From Siphonodentalium dalli (Eukaryota > Mollusca > Scaphopoda > Gadilida > Siphonodentaliidae), in assembly GCA_032622095.1 (NCBI GenBank), contig CP136066.1:64140609-64204608 (forward strand): DNA of 64,000 nucleotides, read 5' to 3'. A program made the position numbers and the translations under genes. Positions 23,642 through 34,065 of this stretch are shown one piece after another; position 1 is the first letter of the stretch; each line of letters opens with the position of its first letter. Below the pieces are notes generated by a model that ran no database searches, had not been told where the DNA came from, and worked only from the letters and a program-made list of their open reading frames with translations.

Positions 23642-24654
23642 TATATATGCGGTTGATACATCGTGATATTTATAGAAAAATCGTTTTATTTGAGAAAATA
23701 TATATTTCGAAGTAACGATATTTTAGTCCGCGTAAAGAAACACGTTTCATTTAGAAATTGGGTAAACGTGATAATGTGATAACTGCACACAACCTAATTT
23801 ACAACCTAATCGAGTATACCGTCGATGCTTTATTACAGTTAAATGACAGTTTAAATCGGGTGTTTTGTTTTATGTAAACAAATAGAGTTTGATGTTTCGA
23901 GATTGCGCAAAAATCCTTATTGTACTCCCTTTTATTGAACGGTTGGTAAACATCCCGCAAGCAATGAAAAACATTGCCCAACAATCCTCATTGTAATCCC
24001 TAATGATATCTAAGTGTGTAAATAAAGCTCAGTTCGCGAACGTGTTCCAAGACTGTAAAATCATTCGAATATTCAATATAATATAACTGTTAATGATTAT
24101 ATATGTGCATATTGGAAAAATAAAATAACATATCCTATCAACGACGTCCTACTTTTTGTGGCCGTTGTTGTGTTGGGTATACATTGTCAGATATTTGTTG
24201 AGATACACTTAAACCAGAGTGCACCCTCGAGGAAGACGAGGAGACTCAATAACAACTCCGCGATATACAAGTGGGGAAATACGCGAGAATGCCGCGTATT
24301 AGAACAGTGCACTTTTCATTGTACATGTACATAAGGCTCTAAAGTTATGATTGCACGTTTCATATTTTCTTACAAGTAAGGCATTCGCATTGGATGAACG
24401 TGAGAAATTATTAAATGTATATAAATTGATCACCACCAAGAAGAACATAATTCTGAAATATATTGGCCAGTACACTCTAATGGCATGTTCACGTGAAGCT
24501 GCAAGAAAATATCTGCAAGAAATTGTCAGACACAAATGCCCCCTGATATTTTATTGCTGCTAAGGTTACATTCGTGAGAACACGGCGGTTCACATGGCGA
24601 TGATTGGGCTCAATCATTACGCACTCTATATGGTGTATTCTGTTTTGGCTTGAC
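23642..24654. other. No gene seen
   Basis: AT-rich. The plus frame at 24351-24563 (70 codons, Lys-rich) has no recognised motif. Confidence 0.4.
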
Positions 24655-25025
24655 AATGGAGCTATGGGAAAAATGTGATTAAATACGTGCTCGCTATGTG
24701 CGTACCGGTTAGACTTTTTGCAGGATGTATGTATTCGAGGATGTATCTTCGCGGATGTCTCATTGATGCAGTTTGTAACTTTTATGACCGCGTTAATTGC
24801 TTTCGATATTTAGGTGTTTAGGTGATTATACTTCGATGCTGATCTGGTGGTGTCATAGGTGCTACGGGGAAAATATGATTAATACGTACTCTAGATGTGC
24901 GTACCAGTGATAATTGTTCAGGATGTATGTATTCGCGGATGTATCTTCGCGAATGACTCATTGATGCAGTATGTAACTTTTACGACTTTACGACTTTTAC
25001 TGCTTTCGATATTTAGGTGTGAACA
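24655..25025 (+). repeat. Diverged tandem duplication, about 195-bp offset
   Basis: The blocks at about 24659-24830 and 24857-25022 share ATACGTRCTC, GCAGGATGTATGTATTCG (TCAGGATGTATGTATTCG in the second), TCATTGATGCAGT and GCTTTCGATATTTAGGTG. Substitutions and small indels show it is old. Confidence 0.65.
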
Positions 25026-25989
25026 ATGCATGCTGAGCCACTCTTGAAGATGTTATTGCGGGAATACAATGCATAATACAACATATACCATTGCTGATTT
25101 ATGTCTCAGTTGGAATGTAGACTAAAGGTCTTATTGCAAAGTATCGCGGGTGTATTTAATCCGATTAGTATATTTTTGTCCGCATTTAGAGGCATTTCTG
25201 GTGTGATAAATGAGAAACCTTCAGTTTAAACCGTAGTCGTTGTACTAATTTGAAGGATTATAGTTGTTTTAACGGAATTCTGAGGTGGTGCATTCGTGAA
25301 ACCTTGAAGAAATTATGAATAATTAGTCTCCAATAATCGGAAGCCATGGATTCTCTCAATTTAGTTGTTTTAATAATATGTGGTCAATGAAACCTTGTCG
25401 GAAATTATTGATAACGAGTCTCGAGATTGTTTGTAAACCATTCAATTTGATTGGCTTCTGTCAGTAAATTTGGCCTGATTATAATTCTGCATGCTATTTC
25501 ATGTACTATTCAGATCTCTATTTCAATAGAAATTAGAACAAATAACAAAGAAAAGATACATGCCAGCCGAAAACAATTCAAATGTCGTATAAGAGAACCG
25601 TGAAACTTAACAGTTTAGTATATTTGCCGCGAACTGGCAGCGCGTAAACATAATAACGTGTCAATCGTCAAGCCGTTTGTCACTTTTGTTCGCAATCGGT
25701 GTGTGGTTATTGGGGTATTAATGCAATGACCGTTGCATGTTTGGCGATGAACATTTCAACCAACTGTATGCGCCCTTTGTGAACACATATCATACGAAAC
25801 GGTTGGTGTGTAAGTAGTAAAATAAGTATCACAACTTTAGTTTGTCACGTCCGAATTTTGAAATGTTTTCACATGCTTTCTCAGCAAGCGCACACTATAC
25901 ACATATAACAAATATTACATACAATAAACTACATCGCCGTGATCTATATACACATTTTTCACAATCACTAAATTAAAGCTCCAACATAG
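25026..25989. other. No gene seen
   Basis: AT-rich, with loosely repeated GAAACCTT and AATTTGAT strings and no coding signal. Confidence 0.4.
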
Positions 25990-26054
25990 TTTATATATGC
26001 CTAATAATATGATCTTGAGGGCGTTACCATTTATGAATATGGTTTTCTTGTAAC
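25990..26054 (+). repeat. Short dispersed repeat R1, long copy
   Basis: Best-preserved copy: TTATATATGC, TAATAATATGATCTTGAGGG, CGTTACCATTT and GGTTTTCTTGTAA. Confidence 0.55.
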
Positions 26055-26164
26055 TTCTGTCGAAATGTCATGGAGTTATTATAGTATACGTTAAGTTGTA
26101 GATCAGTTTTAAGCAGCAGCTTCGCATGTTTAGTCTTGACCAACAGCTGACGGATAGCGGTTCG

Positions 26165-26640
26165 CTCTTAGCATGTGTCGATAACGTCATTCTCACGAAG
26201 ACAGTCTTCGAAACTGTCGCGGTCTTTCCAATGGAACAGAGCAACCCAGCGTGTTTGCTCGCAGAGGTCCATTAGAACTGAGTTATATTTCTGAATCCAC
26301 ACCCACACGCTTTGCTCTGTGTGTCGTCCACCCAAGGCCAACTCTGACAGCATATCTTTCGTCTTTGTCAGAGCTTTGGAGGCGGATCAGTCATCAATGA
26401 TATACAGGGTGGGTTTTTCCCTGGAACAGGTTGAACATCGCTGTCAAATAATCATGGAGCCGCTCGCCTGGGTTTAAAATATAGATGGCAGGATCTGACA
26501 AAATCCACGGAAGGCTTGGTACGTGTTGTTATGTTTTATTGTGGGAAAGAGGACCACTATATGCTGGAATATACCTCGATAGGGACCTGCTAGCAGGTCA
26601 AATATAAACACTGTTTTGCCACAGCCTGTCTCACCACATA
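26165..26640 (-). pseudogene. A32/FtsK-type DNA-packaging ATPase remnant (Maverick-like)
   Basis: Family role: ATP-driven packaging of the element's DNA into capsids. On the minus strand a perfect Walker A, GETGCGKT, lies at 26612-26635, followed by VFIFDLL and YRG. Downstream in another frame are a Walker B-type hydrophobic stretch ending IIDD (26390-26404) and then SELALGGRH, WIQKYNSV and CEQTRWVALF (26168-26353), in the order expected of the family. Breaks: a TAA after the Walker A segment, a frame change, and an in-frame TGA (26387-26389) directly after Walker B. The N-terminus is lost in a poly-G tract. Assignment rests on motif order, without a search. Confidence 0.7.
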
Positions 26641-26648
26641 TGCTTGCA

Positions 26649-26666
26649 GTGGGGGGGGGGGGGGGC
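26649..26666 (+). repeat. Poly-G tract
   Basis: A run of about 15-16 G at the upstream edge of the ATPase remnant. It is prone to length error in sequencing and is a potential quadruplex. Confidence 0.7.
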
Positions 26667-26710
26667 TTTGGGAAGAATATTAGTATACATTAGCGACGAA
26701 TCGTCCATTG

Positions 26711-27418
26711 TCAATGTCCAGTTGAGCATCCGTAATAGCATAACGATAAACATTCAAAAACACCAGCTGTCTGCCTCTTCTTGCTGATCATAATAGTCAT
26801 TCCCTCAGATGCGGTTTCAATCCTGCGACGATTGCCGTGTTGTTTATCGTCGTCACTGGTTCTCAGATCGAGCCACAGTGCATACTTTGTGGTTAGAAGC
26901 TCACACCAAAAAAAATTAAATATAGGAACCACGTGCTTTACAATGTGCCAATATTTTGTTTGGCATCTGAAATTTCAAGAGGAGTGATTGCATGTATTTT
27001 ATATATGTTTAAATATCGAAATTACTATTAACCAACCAGAGCCCAGATATTTTTAATTCTGTCCTTCAAATCCGTTGGAGGGCGCTACCAATCGAATTAC
27101 TTCACTGTAACCTTAAAGCCTCTTCCCATGACGTATCTTCAAAGAGCATCAGCACACCCTTCATAGTGCGAGTCGGGATGTTCAGGTTGATGTTCCACAG
27201 GGTGTCACTCGTATATTTTGGTATCTTGCGGTGGAGGAGAACTCGCACGTAGAGAATAGCAAGGCGACCAGCTCACGCTCCGTGACCATATCGTACTCTA
27301 GCGATATATTATCAATGCTGTAGATAGCAGACTTGTCGCCAGTGGCCTTGTTAACTCTACTACAATCGTTGCAATTTGACATTGTGGGGGCGGTGGTGCA
27401 CACGTAGGTCGTCCTCAT
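26711..27418 (-). pseudogene. Maverick/adintovirus major-capsid-like gene, fragmented
   Basis: Three minus-strand segments follow in order. The first (27182-27418) contains SIDNISLEYDMVTERELV. The second (about 27115-27205, other frame) contains NINLNIPTRTMKGVLMLF. The third (26711-26932) contains ELLTTKYALWLDLRTSDDD. They resemble pieces of the double jelly-roll capsid protein of Mavericks, from memory of family patterns. A frameshift lies near 27200 and about 180 bp of unreadable sequence precedes the last piece. Proximity to the packaging ATPase on the same strand supports the call. Confidence 0.55.
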
Positions 27419-27421
27419 GTA

Positions 27422-27598
27422 ATGTCCGACAAGACATGGTTGAAAGAATGGATCAAAAATATGCAGTCACTAGGGCGGCTGTTATCGAAACTAGCTGGAA
27501 TAGCGGCTGCAGCTTAACCCGGTGTTATCGGGAGCATTGTCTCTTGGCTTCTGTCAACCCTTGGCAAAGCAGCTGGTTGGCTCGCAGAGAATATATGA
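27422..27598 (+). pseudogene. Small amphipathic/hydrophobic Maverick-like protein remnant
   Basis: ATG at 27422 gives a basic amphipathic start (MSDKTWLKEWIKN). After an in-frame TAA (27515-27517) comes a hydrophobic helix-like stretch with GSIVSWLLSTLGKAAGWL, ending at TGA 27596-27598. Small proteins with such a WLxxxGKAAGWL helix occur beside capsid genes in Mavericks/adintoviruses (recollection, moderate certainty). It runs divergently from the capsid-like remnant and starts 4 bp beyond it. Confidence 0.45.
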
Positions 27599-27669
27599 TG
27601 CTAGCTATCTTCTGTATCTGGCGGTCCGCGATTAGTTAATGAATAAACCAAAATTAAAGTAAACTAACA

Positions 27670-27912
27670 ACAACTATGCCCATAATTATCGCGGTTGCCA
27701 TGGGCTAGCTGATGTGCGTCTGCTGGTACAACAGGATACTTGCTATTTCCGTGTGTTCCAACTACTTCGATCGCTGGCACTGTTGGGACCACTGGAAGTG
27801 TTGGGACGATAACTGCATTGATGGCCGCGTTAATACCCAGCGCCTGTGTTTTCGTTGCTATTACATCTTGTTGCTGTAACCCGCGACCTGACCAATAAGC
27901 AGTAACATATTA
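27670..27912 (-). other. Open minus-strand segment, possible Maverick remnant
   Basis: About 80 codons are open without an ATG, containing QQQDVIATKTQALGINAAI and a Val/Pro-rich run. Composition looks protein-like and position suggests part of the same element, but I do not recognise a family. Confidence 0.3.
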
Positions 27913-29080
27913 CTAAATTGACCGCTTATATATGTATATCTTTGTGTAATAATAATAAAAAATATATATATATATATTACTTGGGGCCATGTACAAACCA
28001 AATTAAAACACGTAGTCAACTTTATAACATCCATACTGAACGACATCCTAGTAGCGTTTGATATACGAGTTGCCACAGACAGTATCTACCTTTTAAAATC
28101 GGCACTACCAAAGCTAGTTCATATATCTGCATCCGTTGCTAACATACCACGGATTTTGAATTACGGGGAGAGGTGAATGTTTCACCAGGCCCATGTCAGC
28201 CACGAGTGAACCCAGCGCAGTGGCGCGAGAAAGACGAAATTCTTTGTATGTCATGGAAGTATGCAGCATATCAGCCCAAACAGGAATATTGGAAAACAAA
28301 AAATAAAACTCTGGACAGCCAGACTCCGAGATATAACGACCCACTCACTCGCCACTGTTTCGCTATCACCTTGGCTGGCCAAACCGACAACACACCACCA
28401 TGTCATCGAACACTATTGCTTTAATGCTTTAACATGAAAGAACGAATTTACAAGCGTATGAAAATGCATCAATACAATAAACGACCACAAGGATGCGAGT
28501 TGCCAAAACGCAATGTCCATTTAGATGTGAACCAATACAAAATAGGTTATACATGTAATACAAATTATTAATAAATTCCTAAAATTAATGAACAGGAAGA
28601 CATATATGATACATGAATCAGACCAACTGAAGGTGATATAGTGAAACAATTATTGACAATAAATGGACTAAAAACAAAAATGCGACCTTGGATGTATAAC
28701 ACACGAAGGATTAAGAAAAATTTAGCATGAACGAAATGCAAAAAAAATATGAAATTAATTTAAAAAAGGGATAAAAGGTCCCGTAGATATAGGTGAATAT
28801 ACTAGTATAAGAAGAGGGTTGACACTGAAAATTAAATAAATTAATGAAATGGTGATGACATGAGAAGGTCCAAACTAAATGAAATGAAACGATAATAATT
28901 CAAACAAACTAGAAAATATAAAAGGACAATAAAACGAGATTACACATACACATTGGCGTGTATATATTAGACGACGATTTCAAATTCAGAGATACAGCGA
29001 AGTGACGAAAATTCATAATGATCCGGGTGTATTTGATTCAGTAGAATTAAGAGACGTTATATCAGGTTTCGTTCAGCTGT
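27913..29080. other. No gene I can support
   Basis: Includes a (TA)n tract at about 27960-27978 and AT-rich sequence. The minus frame at 28114-28344 may be another decayed piece of the Maverick-like element, but no motif is clear. Confidence 0.35.
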
Positions 29081-30480
29081 AACACATCAAGGACGTTGAA
29101 CACGAATGTTTAATTATCAGTTTTATCGCCACGCGATACAGCCACCATGTGTCTTATCTTAATGACGGCGGTGGAAGTGGGGCGACAACAATAGCAATCG
29201 GGTTATTTCGAGTAAGAGACCCTTTGCTATTCACTCCAACGAGTCACTTGGCCAAGGAAATGCATACCAGAGGCCACACATCTGGCTTCACCACCGTGTT
29301 GAATATGATGAGGAGGTTAACCCTTTGGAGAGTATTTGTAACGTCATGCATATACATGACGCCATGAGTAAATTTAACGTAAACGTCATAGCAATAATTA
29401 TTAACAAGTTTGGGTCAAAAGGGTCCAATAATTTGTTTTAATATGTGTGCATTTTCTGTTAACGTGTGTTATCATAACCAATTGCACTTAAACATTTGGG
29501 ACATTATATTAATCAAAATAACTCCTATACAAATCATTTATAAATCAGATGATTTATTGAAGTTAAATTGACACTTCCTGAAACGACATATATATGTCGC
29601 TCCACTTGCGAACTACACGGCGACATATATGTCCTTCTACTCGACAAAGGGTTAAGTTTGACTACAGAGCTAAGGATGAAAACCTTAAAAAACTAGAGCG
29701 GGCTATCCGACTCAAACTAGATCGTGTGCTGGGGATGGGGAAAGCCCTACACGTCTGACTTAAATGGGATCGTTTCGTTGATCAATGGCGACCCAGAGAT
29801 CTGATCCTCACTAATCGTGATGCAGGTGACCAGAGACAGTCCAGGAGTTGCTCTTAATGATACATGAGCAGAATTTTCTCAGAAACATTGGTGCCGCTCC
29901 TTTATCACACTAAGGATAGTAAAAAACTAAATATCAATGTTTTAATTCCAGGCACTCATCAGGAGGAAACACATGTCCTTAATGACGTCCTGAATGTCTC
30001 ATTACATGCTGTAGAAGTAGCCATTAAATCAGACGACTGGTTACTCGGTTATGCACTGACCGCCCACGGCAGCCATACATTCACCACAAAAGGATTAGAT
30101 ATTAACACCACCATTAGGCGCCACTGTGTCCATGCAATATATGAATACTCCGTCATATGTAGTCAGTAATATCTCAAGAAAGTTATATCATTACATAATC
30201 AATGACAAGAAGAAGGGCCGATCATTCAACATTGAAGTGAATGACATGTCTTATCGAACTCAAAGACCGCCAAGAGAACCGCAGAGCTGTGTGCGGCATT
30301 AAGATGATCTGGTGCTACAAACATCATGGACAACAGCAGTATAGTGTCGATAGGATTGATAACAGTCAGGGTCACATTAAAGGCAATGTGCGACTCACCT
30401 GTCTTGAGTGCAACTTAAAAGGGGGAACGCCACACTCACACTAAGCTTGAACCCAAAACCGTGCCAGCCGACCCACGATG
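29081..30480 (+). pseudogene. Helicase-HNH nuclease fusion protein, decayed and MITE-split
   Basis: The 29149-29316 segment reads a helicase-like N-terminus with NDGGGSGATTIAIGLF. This is a Walker A region whose Lys is replaced by Ala. FTPTSHLAKEM follows. After the MITE (29321-29651) the gene resumes with DYRAKDENLKKLERAIRLK, then WDRFVDQWRPRDLILT. The 29864-30169 segment contains VPLLYHTKDSKKLNINV. The C-terminal 30241-30444 frame has SVDRIDN, GHIKGNVRLTCLECN: an HNH-type His/Asn with a CxxC. Superfamily-1 helicase plus HNH is a combination I associate with large virus-like mobile elements of invertebrates. Several stops and frame changes make it inactive. Confidence 0.55.
29321..29651. mobile_element. 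piggyBac-like MITE, TTAA target, no palindrome P
   Basis: Flanked by TTAA at 29317-29320 and 29652-29655. The inverted ends CCCTTTGGAGAGTA and TACTCGACAAAGGG differ at two positions. Inside are two hairpins: CGTCATGCATATACATGACG near the left and two CGACATATATGTC-type copies near the right. It lies inside the helicase-like frame. Confidence 0.8.
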
Positions 30481-31700
30481 GAACCCCATCACCAAACCAT
30501 CATTATGTCATATCATCATCTCTTCATCATTGTTACATAATTATAGGACAACATGGAAATGATAATGGTTGTTATTACTTACGTATATATATTTATATAA
30601 TATCAGCACAATTACATGTAGTGTGATCGACATCTGCTTAATTATAAATTATCCGTACGGGCCAAGGGCTGGGATGACTGGCCCTCTAAAGACATTTTGC
30701 AAGTTTGAAATTCGGGCATTTTCGGAAAAATTGCGTAAAATTTAGGGCAATTTATATGGTGATACGGCGGGGAAATTGTGGTAATTTCAGGATTTTTGTC
30801 ATATGCAACAAATATTGGATACATACCACATATTAACATGAATCGAAACTATATAATAGCAGACCCATAATACAACTTAGTTCTTAGGCAGGGACATGGC
30901 GAATTTGTCCTGAATTGGGAGGGAGGTTCCATTCGATTGCACCACCAGTTATAGCTTCCCAATGTGCAGCCCTTTCAGGTCTCAATCATTCCATGAAGCT
31001 ATATGATTTACTGGCTGCAAGATAATACAATGAGAACAATTTCAACCTATATGTGGTGTAAAATTTCCAAGTAATATTGTTCCAGGCATGACATTTCTAA
31101 CTGTAGAAAATTATGACCACAGTTGGGGAGGGGGTTAGACACCTCCCCCTGTCGCCACGTCCCTCTCTGTTTATGTGTAGTACTCAGAGGAATTTCAATA
31201 TCGATATTATCGATAAAAATGATGGGGTGACAAACATGACTGGCAGAAAAATATTGCTGATATCGATACAAAGAAAGCCGACAAATGGTGTGCGGAGTTC
31301 GTGTTGAATTTGGCTTTGGTATTTTCTAATGACGGACGCCACAGAAACCACATAATCTTCGGAAAACTCATTATATCAGGGGAAAATATCGCCTTCAAAA
31401 TGCGTTATATCTCAGGTCATCTTGAGCTGATTGGCCTGACATTTATAATAATTACTAGCATTTGATTTGCAAGTAATCATTTGAACGATTAAACAGCGAC
31501 ATGTAACACACAAAAATTATATGAAACAGCCTGAGTAGCAACATGCCGTATTGGAGATAGTTTAGTTCTTTTCCCCCGCGGGAATATCTCCGCCTAAATA
31601 TATCTCAATTTCACAATTCACCGATGAAAAATAACTTTTTAATTACCTATTGTAATCGTTCAAATGATAGCTTGGTAAGGTGTGGTAATGGTCTGCATTT
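30481..31700. other. No gene seen
   Basis: Unique AT-rich DNA. A CATTTAAGG string at 31696-31704, about 50 bp upstream of the signal-peptide exon, could be a weak TATA-type element, but I would not call a promoter from it. Confidence 0.35.
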
Positions 31701-31754
31701 AAGGGTCTCCTGAGTTCTGTCTGGCACGATATTGAGTTCCTGCACGACGGAAGC

Positions 31755-31803
31755 ATGTGGACGTTACTGGCTGTCTGTTCCCTCTGCGCGTTCACCGCTG
31801 TTG
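31755..31803 (+). CDS. Signal-peptide exon of a secreted protein
   Basis: ATG at 31755 has A at -3. Sixteen codons encode MWTLLAVCSLCAFTAV, a short hydrophobic secretion signal. The next codon is interrupted after its first base by a good splice donor, G|GTATGG at 31803/31804, so the exon ends in phase 1. Signal peptides on their own phase-1 exon are typical of modular animal extracellular proteins. The only phase-compatible downstream exon found on this strand is the CBM14 exon at 53745-54017, so this may be exon 1 of the same chitin-binding gene. The distance (22 kb) and intervening repeats leave that open. It is too short to be certain from composition alone. Confidence 0.5.
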
Positions 31804-31878
31804 GTATGGACATATATTATATCCTGAATATTTAAAGACACTGATAACCTTCACGGTGGGTTTGCTGTTTTTCGTTTA

Positions 31879-32040
31879 CCAATCATAAATATCGCGTAAA
31901 TTGTATGTTATTGTCATGTTCATACGCTGTGTATATTTGTAAACAAAGGCCAGGTTCTGCAACATTTTTGGCTTTTGTTTACATAACAAAGGATACAAAC
32001 TTGACAATAAACATACTATTTACACGATATTTATGATTGG
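31879..32040. repeat. Inverted repeat with arms of about 74 bp
   Basis: CCAATCATAAATATCG at the left has its complement at the right, and the inner parts (AAACAAAGGCCA and TGGCTTTTGTTT) also pair, around a roughly 15-base loop. Probably a small foldback/MITE. It lies 75 bp after the signal-peptide exon. Confidence 0.65.
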
Positions 32041-32127
32041 AATAATAACAAAATATGTTAATATTTTAATATTGTTTCTGTTTATGGCGGTTTTAACGGA
32101 TGTGACTGTTTTAACAGCAATATCCAT

Positions 32128-32201
32128 AGACGGCACAACCGTCTCCGATCTCGCTACTCTCATCGGTGAGAGTAGCGAGATCGCAGAGGGTTGTGCCGTC
32201 T
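32128..32201. repeat. 74-bp hairpin palindrome
   Basis: AGACGGCACAACC pairs with GGTTGTGCCGTCT, and GATCTCGCTACTCTCA pairs with TGAGAGTAGCGAGATC around a tiny loop. An inner mismatch of a few bases lies between. Unrelated to palindrome P. Confidence 0.75.
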
Positions 32202-32510
32202 CCAATATTCACCGCGAAGACCGCCCGTACCTTTAAAGGGACCTAAGGCGCTCGCAGTGGGTAAATGTGTAAAAAATATAAAAGTCTGTAAAAACATCAC
32301 CACTACTAGATGAAGAACTAGATAAACTTTGTCCTTATATTCATTATTGATAGTTCTCCATGTTGCGTTTTGACACGACTGTTGTGTACACAAAACTGTT
32401 ACAGTGATTTGTCAACAAACATCACTGATCGCGAAGTAAGATAAAATATTTTATGTCAAATATTGTTCAATGGTTTGACCTTTTTCAATGTTTACCGTCG
32501 AGTTTTGATC

Positions 32511-32860
32511 AAAGGCCCACTTAATTTTCGATTCGCAGATTATTTTTGTTATAGTGACTTGATATACGGTTTTAATAACAATCTATGTCATAAAGTATGA
32601 TTAAAATACTGTAACGCTATACACAACTATGTGATCTTGATCTCTAAGAGGCCTGTGAAGTAAGATGAATCATAATTGATTCCAGTCACCCGGTGCAATT
32701 TATGACCATTTACGACACTGATCTCTGAGAAACCAGATGGCATAGAATGAACAAATCACATGAACAATACATAAGTCAGGATAGGCTTTGTGGTATAACC
32801 ACATAGAAAAATAGATCTGACACCAACAGGCTTTGGTGGGCTGGGCCTATTACAGCCGAG
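32511..32860. repeat. MITE family M, left part
   Basis: Begins AAAGGCCCACTTAATTTTCG and continues with ATACGGTTTTAATAACAATC, shared with 53243 onward. The right end is not identifiable. Confidence 0.5.
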
Positions 32861-33411
32861 GATGAAAACTGGAATAATTATAATGACTAGATAATATAAG
32901 TTCAAACTTAAACTTAACAAATGAAATTAGAATTTGCATATGTTAATAATATTTGATTAATTATGTATTACAGTTAGAATGTTGAATGTGTGAAATAGGT
33001 GATTTCTGAGGTTGGTTGAATGTGACAAAACTTAAGTGGTTGAAATATTAAAGGAGAAAGTATTTATTTTACTTAATTTAAAAGTTTACTTAAAATATAT
33101 TTAATAAGATATAAATATTATAACTTAGAATATAAAGCTAGTTAAAAACTTTATAGATGAAAATTTACTACTTAATTGAGTTTTATAAGTTCCCTAAATA
33201 TTCCACCACATAAGTTGAATAAAATGTTCATTTATACATTTGTATTTTATATAAGTGATTTCTTTTTGGTGTTCACATGTTTGACTTAGAAATATTTATT
33301 AAGAATAGAAATTAGGTAACTGAAAAATGATCTAAGTCAGATAAATTTATTAAAGATTGACTTTAAATTTAACTATTTAAAGTATTTACTTTAAATATGA
33401 CTATTGGTATG
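32861..33411. other. No gene seen
   Basis: Very AT-rich with stops in all frames. Confidence 0.45.
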
Positions 33412-33568
33412 TGAATGTATCTTGCCCCGGATACGAATTTTATCGGGTCGCCGAGCCCGTGCGACGCCAGCTTCGCGCATGCGCAGACCAGATTTCGGAA
33501 ACGGGTGGAGCTATCGACTTGAAATTTGGTTTTTGAATAGCCCGGACAACGTCGGGCTCATCGGCTAG
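33412..33568 (+). mobile_element. Helitron family B, 3' fragment
   Basis: Contains the B core (TATCTTGCCCCGGATACG, GCGCATGCGCAGACCAG) and the B terminus: hairpin GCCCGGAC-aac-GTCGGGC, then CTAG at 33565-33568. The 5' part is missing. Confidence 0.7.
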
Positions 33569-33745
33569 TCTATTATATATTTTGGAAGATCTGTCTGTGT
33601 GTGTGTCTGTCTGTGTGTGTGTTCGCGATGAACTCGAAAACGGCCGAGCCGATTTCTATGAAACTTGGTATGTGGGGGTATTTTCGGCCGGGGGTGGCAT
33701 GCGCCTATTAATTTGTCCGTGCGATGTGACCTTGACCTTGAATAA
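33569..33745 (+). mobile_element. Helitron family A, 5' fragment abutting family B
   Basis: Starts TCTATTATATATTTTGGAAG directly after the CTAG of the preceding B element, then a GT/CT microsatellite and the A-type core (ATGAAACTTGGTATGTGGG). It breaks off after GTGACCTTGACCTTGA. Confidence 0.7.
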
Positions 33746-33837
33746 GGTGACAATAATTATCACAACATTTGTACATATACAACACATAACAGAGACACAG
33801 TTATTTCCAACTTTGTTTGTCTGTGAATATCAATATT

Positions 33838-34065
33838 TAGCCAATCAAAGTGTAACAGTTGGGCACAACCAAATATCACACCATGATTGGACTTAGTAAA
33901 ATTCCACCCCACCCAGGTCCCCATATAATATAACTTATGAGTAATTAGTCAAATCAAAGTGTAACCTTTGGACACAACCAAATATCACACCATGATTTGA
34001 CTTAGTAAAATTTACACCCACACAGGCCCCAATATAATATAAACTTATGAATAACTACTTCCACG
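33838..34065 (+). repeat. Tandem duplication, about 120-bp offset
   Basis: Two units share AATCAAAGTGTAAC, CACAACCAAATATCACACCA, TTAGTAAAATT and ATATAATAT. Confidence 0.65.

Larger units (their letters stand above)
26100..30480. mobile_element. Decayed Maverick/Polinton-like (adintovirus-related) element, partial
   Basis: Four remnants sit within 4.4 kb: a packaging ATPase and a capsid-like gene on the minus strand, and a small hydrophobic protein and a helicase-HNH protein on the plus strand. ATPase plus capsid genes are the morphogenesis core of Mavericks/Polintons (family knowledge). Protein-primed polymerase, retroviral-type integrase and terminal inverted repeats were not found, so boundaries are nominal. 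Every gene carries stops or frameshifts, so this is a fossil. A TTAA MITE (29321-29651) inserted later. The helicase-HNH protein could derive from a different element. Confidence 0.6.
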
